From positions 1-27,216 of the forward strand of contig CALBNS010000024.1 in NCBI GenBank assembly GCA_937896665.1: a DNA stretch of 27,216 bases, read 5' to 3'. The DNA comes from an uncultured Clostridia bacterium (GTDB lineage: Bacteria; Bacillota; Clostridia; Lachnospirales; Lachnospiraceae). Below are positions 23,301 through 27,216 of this stretch, one piece after another. The position numbers were made by a program, and so were the translations under genes. Below the pieces are notes generated by a model. That model did no database searches. It had not been told where the DNA came from and saw nothing but the letters and a program-made list of their open reading frames with translations. Numbering within the stretch: position 1 is the first letter of the stretch; the number at the start of each line of letters is the position of its first letter.

Positions 23301-23533
23301 ATATATGTAAAAGCGATGACGGAACAAGTAACTATACGGAAACAGACAGAGAAAGAAACATTTGCTGAAAGTTTCTTATGCGGAAAGATAGTGAAGACCA
23401 CTCCTGAGCTGTGCGCGACATAAGCGTTACCGTAATTCTGCGTTAAAGATTGAGAGTGAAACGTTAAGGTGGAACCGTGTGTTAGAGATGATGCACCCTT
23501 ATACAACATAGGAGTTGTCTAAGGGTGCTTTTT
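23301..23533 (+). ncRNA. T-box leader of thrS (tRNA-Thr sensing)
   Basis: This leader RNA reads the charging state of tRNA-Thr. Stem I begins around GCGATGACGGAACAAGTA, and the likely specifier is ACC (23397-23399), a threonine codon. The T-box core AAGGTGGAACCGTG (23466-23479) contains TGGA, complementary to a tRNA 3' end with discriminator U. A terminator follows: GCACCCTTA (23493-23501) pairs with TAAGGGTGC (23520-23528), then TTTTT. Uncharged tRNA should stabilise the antiterminator and switch thrS on. Confidence 0.93.
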
Positions 23534-23574
23534 GTATCCGAAGACAACGGAATTAATTATAGGAGGAACAGAAA

Positions 23575-25539
23575 ATGAAGGTAATGTTAAAAGATGGTTC
23601 CGGCAAAGAGTTGGAAAATGGACTTTCGGTGCTGGACATCGCAAAAGGAATCAGTGAGGGACTTGCAAGAGCAGCATGTGCAGGTAAAGTGAATGGTGAA
23701 GTAGTGGATTTGAGAACAGTCGTGGATTCAGATTGTGAACTGGAAATTCTTACATTTAGAGATGAAGAAGGAAAGAGTGCTTTTCGCCATACTGCATCCC
23801 ACATTATGGCACAGGCAGTAAAACGATTATATCCGGATACGAAATTAGCAATCGGACCATCCATTGAAGATGGCTTCTATTATGATTTCGATAGGGAAAG
23901 TGCATTTACACAGGAAGAACTTGCTGATATCGAAAAGGAAATGAAGAAGGTTGTAAAAGAAAATATTAAAATCGAAAGATTTACACTTCCGAGGGCTGAG
24001 GCAATCAAATTTATGGAAGAAAAAGGGGAGCCATATAAAGTGGAACTCATTCAGGACCTTCCAGAAGATGCAGAAATCTCATTCTATCAGCAGGGAGACT
24101 TTGTAGACCTTTGTGCAGGACCACATCTTATGAGTACAAAACCAATCAAGGCATTTAAGCTGATTTCATCTTCTATGGCTTATTGGAGAGGGGATTCTAA
24201 CAAGGCACAATTACAGCGTATTTATGCGACAGCATATGATAACAAAGACGATTTGGCGGCTCATATGGAGCACTTAGAAGATATTAAGAAACGTGATCAC
24301 AACCGTCTTGGACGCGAGATGGAACTCTTTACAACCGTCGATGTTGTAGGACAGGGACTTCCTCTTATGCTTCCAAATGGTGTGAAGATGATCATGAAAT
24401 TACAAAGATGGATTGAAGATTTAGAGGATAAGGAATGGGGATATGTTCGTACAAAGACTCCGCTTATGGCAAAAGCAGATCTTTATAAGATTTCCGGACA
24501 CTGGGATCACTATAAAGAGGGGATGTTCGTTCTGGGCGATGAGGATGTGGATAAAGAGGTATTTGCACTCCGGCCAATGACATGTCCGTTCCAATATTAT
24601 GTATATAAGAATTCTCAGAAGTCATACCGTGATCTTCCTTATAGAATGGGTGAGACATCTACACTCTTCCGTAATGAGGATTCTGGAGAAATGCATGGAC
24701 TTACACGCGTGCGTCAGTTTACAATTAGTGAAGGTCACAACGTAATCCGTCCTGATCAGGCAGAAGAGGAATTACAGAATTGCTTAAACCTTGCAATCCA
24801 TGTTTTGACAACATTAGGCTTACAGGATGAAGTAACATATCGTCTGTCAAAATGGGACCCATCGAACAAAGAAAAATATCTTGGTGACGAGGCTTATTGG
24901 GAAAGTACACAAGATGCACTCCGTCAGATTTTAATTGAAAAAGGTATTGATTTCAAAGAAGCAGATGGGGAAGCTGCATTCTACGGACCAAAGATTGATA
25001 TTCAGGCAAAAAATGTGTACGGCAAAGAAGATACAATGATTACTATTCAGTTAGATTGTGCGATTGCGGAAAAATTTGATATGTACTATATCGACCAGAA
25101 TGGTGCAAAAGTACGTCCATACATCATCCATAGAACATCACTTGGATGTTATGAAAGAACACTTGCATGGTTAATTGAGAAATATGCGGGCAAATTCCCG
25201 ACATGGTTGTGTCCGGAGCAGGTACGTGTACTTCCAATCTCAGAAAAATTTATGGATTATGCAGAAGCAGTTCGTAAAGAACTTGCCAAAAACGGGGTAG
25301 ATGTAACTGTCGACAACCGTTCTGAAAAGATTGGTTACAAGATTCGTGAAGCGCGACTTGCAAGACTTCCATACATGTTAGTTGTAGGGGAAAAAGAAGA
25401 AGAAGAAGGTAAAGTTTCTGTAAGAAGCCGTTTCGCGGGAGATGAGGGACAGAAAACTTTGGATGAATTTGTAGAACAGATTTGTAAGGAAATCCGTACA
25501 AAGGATATCAGAGTAGAAGAACTACAGGATGTAAAATAG
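23575..25539 (+). CDS. thrS: Threonyl-tRNA synthetase
   Basis: The enzyme charges tRNA-Thr. The 654-residue protein has the TGS domain (about 1-60) and the editing domain with His72, His76, Cys180 and His184 in the usual HxxxH/CxxxH pattern. The class II core has zinc ligands Cys337, His388 and His519, motif 2 FRNEDSGEMHGLTRVRQF and motif 3 around HRTSLGCYERTLAWL. An anticodon-binding domain starts at about CPEQVRVLPIS. Some core positions differ from the Escherichia coli type (see findings). An AGGAGG site precedes the ATG. The T-box leader confirms the amino acid. Confidence 0.95.
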   Translation: MKVMLKDGSGKELENGLSVLDIAKGISEGLARAACAGKVNGEVVDLRTVVDSDCELEILTFRDEEGKSAFRHTASHIMAQAVKRLYPDTKLAIGPSIEDGFYYDFDRESAFTQEELADIEKEMKKVVKENIKIERFTLPRAEAIKFMEEKGEPYKVELIQDLPEDAEISFYQQGDFVDLCAGPHLMSTKPIKAFKLISSSMAYWRGDSNKAQLQRIYATAYDNKDDLAAHMEHLEDIKKRDHNRLGREMELFTTVDVVGQGLPLMLPNGVKMIMKLQRWIEDLEDKEWGYVRTKTPLMAKADLYKISGHWDHYKEGMFVLGDEDVDKEVFALRPMTCPFQYYVYKNSQKSYRDLPYRMGETSTLFRNEDSGEMHGLTRVRQFTISEGHNVIRPDQAEEELQNCLNLAIHVLTTLGLQDEVTYRLSKWDPSNKEKYLGDEAYWESTQDALRQILIEKGIDFKEADGEAAFYGPKIDIQAKNVYGKEDTMITIQLDCAIAEKFDMYYIDQNGAKVRPYIIHRTSLGCYERTLAWLIEKYAGKFPTWLCPEQVRVLPISEKFMDYAEAVRKELAKNGVDVTVDNRSEKIGYKIREARLARLPYMLVVGEKEEEEGKVSVRSRFAGDEGQKTLDEFVEQICKEIRTKDIRVEELQDVK

Positions 25540-25559
25540 ATGTCAAATATAGGGGCGGG

Positions 25560-25577
25560 GGGAAAGGAGACTTTCCC
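25560..25577 (+). repeat. Small hairpin between thrS and proC
   Basis: GGGAAAG (25560-25566) pairs perfectly with CTTTCCC (25571-25577) around a GAGA loop. The tail TTTCTCC is a poor T run, so it may only weakly end thrS transcripts. Confidence 0.5.
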
Positions 25578-25604
25578 TTTCTCCGTCTTAAAGGAGAAGG
25601 AAAT

Positions 25605-26399
25605 ATGAAATTAGGATTTATCGGCTGTGGTAACATGGCAAGTGCCATCATGGGCGGCATCATTAAGAATGGCTTGTTAGAGGCATCAGATATCATTGGT
25701 GCAGATGTATTTGGGCTAAGTCGGGAGAAGGCTAGAGCCAATCTGGGGATTCAGATCGCAAAGAGTAATCAAGAGGTTGTAGAGAATGCGGATATCTTTG
25801 TACTGTCTATCAAGCCACAGTTCTACGCAGATGTGATTGCTGAGATTAAAGACAGTGTGAAAGAGAAACAACTTGTAATTACTTTGGCACCGGGAAAGAC
25901 ACTTGCATGGCTAGAAGATCAATTTGGAAAACCTGTAAAAATAATTCGGACGATGCCGAATACCCCGGCCATGGTACAAGAGGGGATGACGGCCGTCTGC
26001 CCGAATCACTATGTGACGGCAGAAGAATTAGAATATGCACTTCAAATTTTGTGTGCATTTGGTGAGACAGAAGTAGTGTCGGAGAAAATGCTCGATGCAG
26101 TCGTTGCAGTCAGTGGAAGTTCACCGGCATATGTGTTTATGATGATTGAGGCAATGGCAGATGCAGCGGTTGCAGAAGGTATGCCAAGAAATCAGGCATA
26201 TAAATTTGCGGCAAAAGCCGTTATGGGAAGCGCCAAGATGGTGTTAGAAACTAGGAAACATCCGGGAGAGTTAAAAGATATGGTCTGCTCCCCGGCAGGG
26301 ACCACAATCGAGGCAGTGAAAGTTTTGGAGGCTGCGGGATTTCGCAGTGCTTTAATGGAAGCAATGGAAGTGTGTGCAGAGAAGTCAAGAAACTTGTAA
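25605..26399 (+). CDS. proC: Pyrroline-5-carboxylate reductase
   Basis: It makes proline from pyrroline-5-carboxylate with NAD(P)H. The 264-residue protein has the dinucleotide-binding start MKLGFIGCGNMASAIMGGI, the conserved RTMPNTPAMVQEGMTA near the middle, and the substrate-site helix SGSSPAYVFMMIEAMADAAV. The C-terminal helices close with SPAGTTIEAVKVLE. Length is normal. It has a good AAGGAGAAGG site and lies 65 bp after thrS; it may share that transcript. Confidence 0.95.
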   Translation: MKLGFIGCGNMASAIMGGIIKNGLLEASDIIGADVFGLSREKARANLGIQIAKSNQEVVENADIFVLSIKPQFYADVIAEIKDSVKEKQLVITLAPGKTLAWLEDQFGKPVKIIRTMPNTPAMVQEGMTAVCPNHYVTAEELEYALQILCAFGETEVVSEKMLDAVVAVSGSSPAYVFMMIEAMADAAVAEGMPRNQAYKFAAKAVMGSAKMVLETRKHPGELKDMVCSPAGTTIEAVKVLEAAGFRSALMEAMEVCAEKSRNL

Positions 26400-26415
26400 T
26401 ATTTATGGCTAAAGT

Positions 26416-26464
26416 AAAATACCGATGCAGTCAGTACAAATCCTGATTACATCGGTATTTTTGT
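26416..26464. terminator. Bidirectional terminator between proC and the tetR-type gene
   Basis: A perfect 12-bp stem (26416-26427 with 26450-26461) contains an inner TCAG/CTGA stem. T runs follow on both strands, so it ends both convergent transcripts. Confidence 0.85.
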
Positions 26465-27066
26465 TACTCCAGTACTCCATCCAAATAATGGGAAATAGAA
26501 CGTTTGATATTTTGTTCAAAGTCAACTTCGCTGCTTCGCAGTGCCCACTCGAACACGTTTCCGATTATCAGCATACGAATATCAGTCACCACTTCCGGAA
26601 TGCTTAAATTTAACTGAATTGCATTTGCCTCTACTGCCTTTTCCAGATAGTGCTGTACTGTGACAATGGGATATGGCCTTTCGGTACGGATAGCAGGATT
26701 GAGAGCCTGATTTCGCGGAGTATAATATCCGGCAACAAAATCTACACCTAGTTCTTTACAATATGCAGCATAATTCAGATACACTTTGACGATTGCTTCT
26801 TTCGCCGTATCCTTATCTTGGGGAATATCTAACAGTCCCGGGTTAATTGTCGGCTGCGCCTCAATATAATATGAAAGCAAATCATCTTTTGTTCTAAAAT
26901 GATGATAAAAGCTTCCGTTAGATACACCTGCTTCTTCACAAATATTTTTTATTGATAGATTTTCATATCCTTTTTTCTGCAGAATCGTTTTTGCTGCCTG
27001 AAAGATGCGTTCTTTTGTTTCTTTTGATTTCAACTGTTGTTTTGATAATTCAGCATCGGCCTTCAT
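26464..27066 (-). CDS. TetR/AcrR-family transcriptional regulator
   Basis: The 200-residue protein has a standard TetR N-terminus: RIFQAAKTILQKKGYENLSI leads into the helix-turn-helix NICEEAGVSNGSFYHHFRTKDDLL. The C-terminal half, which should bind a small ligand and dimerise, has YYTPRNQALNP and a GNVFEWALRSSEVDFEQ ending; the ligand is unknown. AAGGAGG (27075-27081, minus strand) lies 8 nt before the ATG. TTGTTT and TAAGAT, 17 bp apart (27122-27127 and 27099-27104), may be its promoter. A palindrome-like site (27136-27147) sits between this gene and the divergent promoter, and its twin is at the oxidoreductase operon. Confidence 0.9.
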   Translation of the reverse strand: MKADAELSKQQLKSKETKERIFQAAKTILQKKGYENLSIKNICEEAGVSNGSFYHHFRTKDDLLSYYIEAQPTINPGLLDIPQDKDTAKEAIVKVYLNYAAYCKELGVDFVAGYYTPRNQALNPAIRTERPYPIVTVQHYLEKAVEANAIQLNLSIPEVVTDIRMLIIGNVFEWALRSSEVDFEQNIKRSISHYLDGVLE

Positions 27067-27098
27067 GAATTGTGCCTCCTTAAAGTCATAGTATTAAT

Positions 27099-27127
27099 AT
27101 CTTATCATATAAAATGAAAAAAAACAA
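27099..27127 (-). promoter_or_regulatory. Possible promoter of the tetR-type gene
   Basis: On the minus strand TTGTTT (27122-27127) and TAAGAT (27099-27104) are 17 bp apart. The area is T-rich, so the match is only moderate. Confidence 0.45.
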
Positions 27128-27135
27128 GAAAAAAT

Positions 27136-27147
27136 AGAGCGCACTCT
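27136..27147. promoter_or_regulatory. Operator-like site upstream of the tetR-type gene
   Basis: AGAGCGCACTCT is one base away from the perfect palindrome at 14517-14528. It lies between divergent promoters, next to the predicted -35 of the rightward one, and is a natural binding site for the adjacent TetR-type protein. Confidence 0.6.
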
Positions 27148-27174
27148 GCTTTTCGCACATTGTTAGTGTATAAT
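27146..27174 (+). promoter_or_regulatory. Promoter of a gene beyond the right edge
   Basis: TATAAT (27169-27174) has a weak -35 (CTGCTT, 27146-27151) at 17 bp. The gene it serves lies outside the window. Its distance from the operator site is nearly the same as at the oxidoreductase promoter. Confidence 0.5.
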
Positions 27175-27216
27175 TTCAATTGGCAAAAATAAAGGGAAGA
27201 AGCATTATACCTCTTC

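Noticed and set aside
25551..25562. G-rich run before proC as a G-quadruplex
   Set aside because: It has only two long G runs close together; the simple GGGAAAG/CTTTCCC hairpin explains the sequence better.

Overview
The window looks like a chromosomal segment of a low-GC, anaerobic, gut-type Firmicute, most likely a Lachnospiraceae member. The evidence is strong AGGAGG ribosome-binding sites, consensus -35/-10 promoters, a T-box leader on thrS, an oxygen-sensitive 2-oxoacid:ferredoxin oxidoreductase, and split purine genes (a PurO-like IMP cyclohydrolase plus a stand-alone AICAR transformylase). The taxon is inferred from gene content and protein style, not from a marker search.

Positions 1-2013 are a decayed, probably formerly mobile stretch. 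It holds a MazF-family toxin cut off after about 32 residues, and a compact type I toxin-antitoxin locus with promoters on both strands (303-629). It also holds a 56-codon ORF, two repeat clusters that look like protein-binding sites (1049-1135), a frameshifted N-terminal piece of an isopropylmalate/Re-citrate synthase-like enzyme, and two unrecognised ORFs.

Positions 1979-4386 carry a sulfur-assimilation operon: metY (O-acetylhomoserine sulfhydrylase) and cysK (cysteine synthase). They are followed by a 12-codon vestige of an Rrf2-family regulator and a terminator.

Positions 4436-14505 form a peptide-use block. It contains an M3 oligoendopeptidase, a small membrane protein, a five-gene oligopeptide ABC importer (oppABCDF) and a small tail-anchored protein, closed by a strong terminator. 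OppA and OppC are much longer than usual, each with an extra block in the extracytoplasmic part. The oppA-oppB gap contains two strong hairpins.

Positions 14517-17668 are a four-subunit pyruvate-type ferredoxin oxidoreductase operon (gamma-delta-alpha-beta). A 12-bp palindrome touches its promoter. Almost the same element, in nearly the same geometry, lies upstream of the tetR-type gene at the right end, so that regulator may control this operon.

Positions 17669-26461 are mostly housekeeping genes: greA, the purO-like/purH pair, glmM, an enolase with an extra loop, thrS with its T-box leader, and proC. A convergent TetR-family gene (26464-27066, minus strand) follows. A divergent promoter at the far right points out of the window.

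No rRNA, tRNA, CRISPR array or intact transposase was seen. I found no clear multi-gene novel system. The most interesting leads are the type I toxin-antitoxin locus with its RNA folds, the OppA/OppC insertions, and the shared palindrome linking the TetR gene to the oxidoreductase operon.
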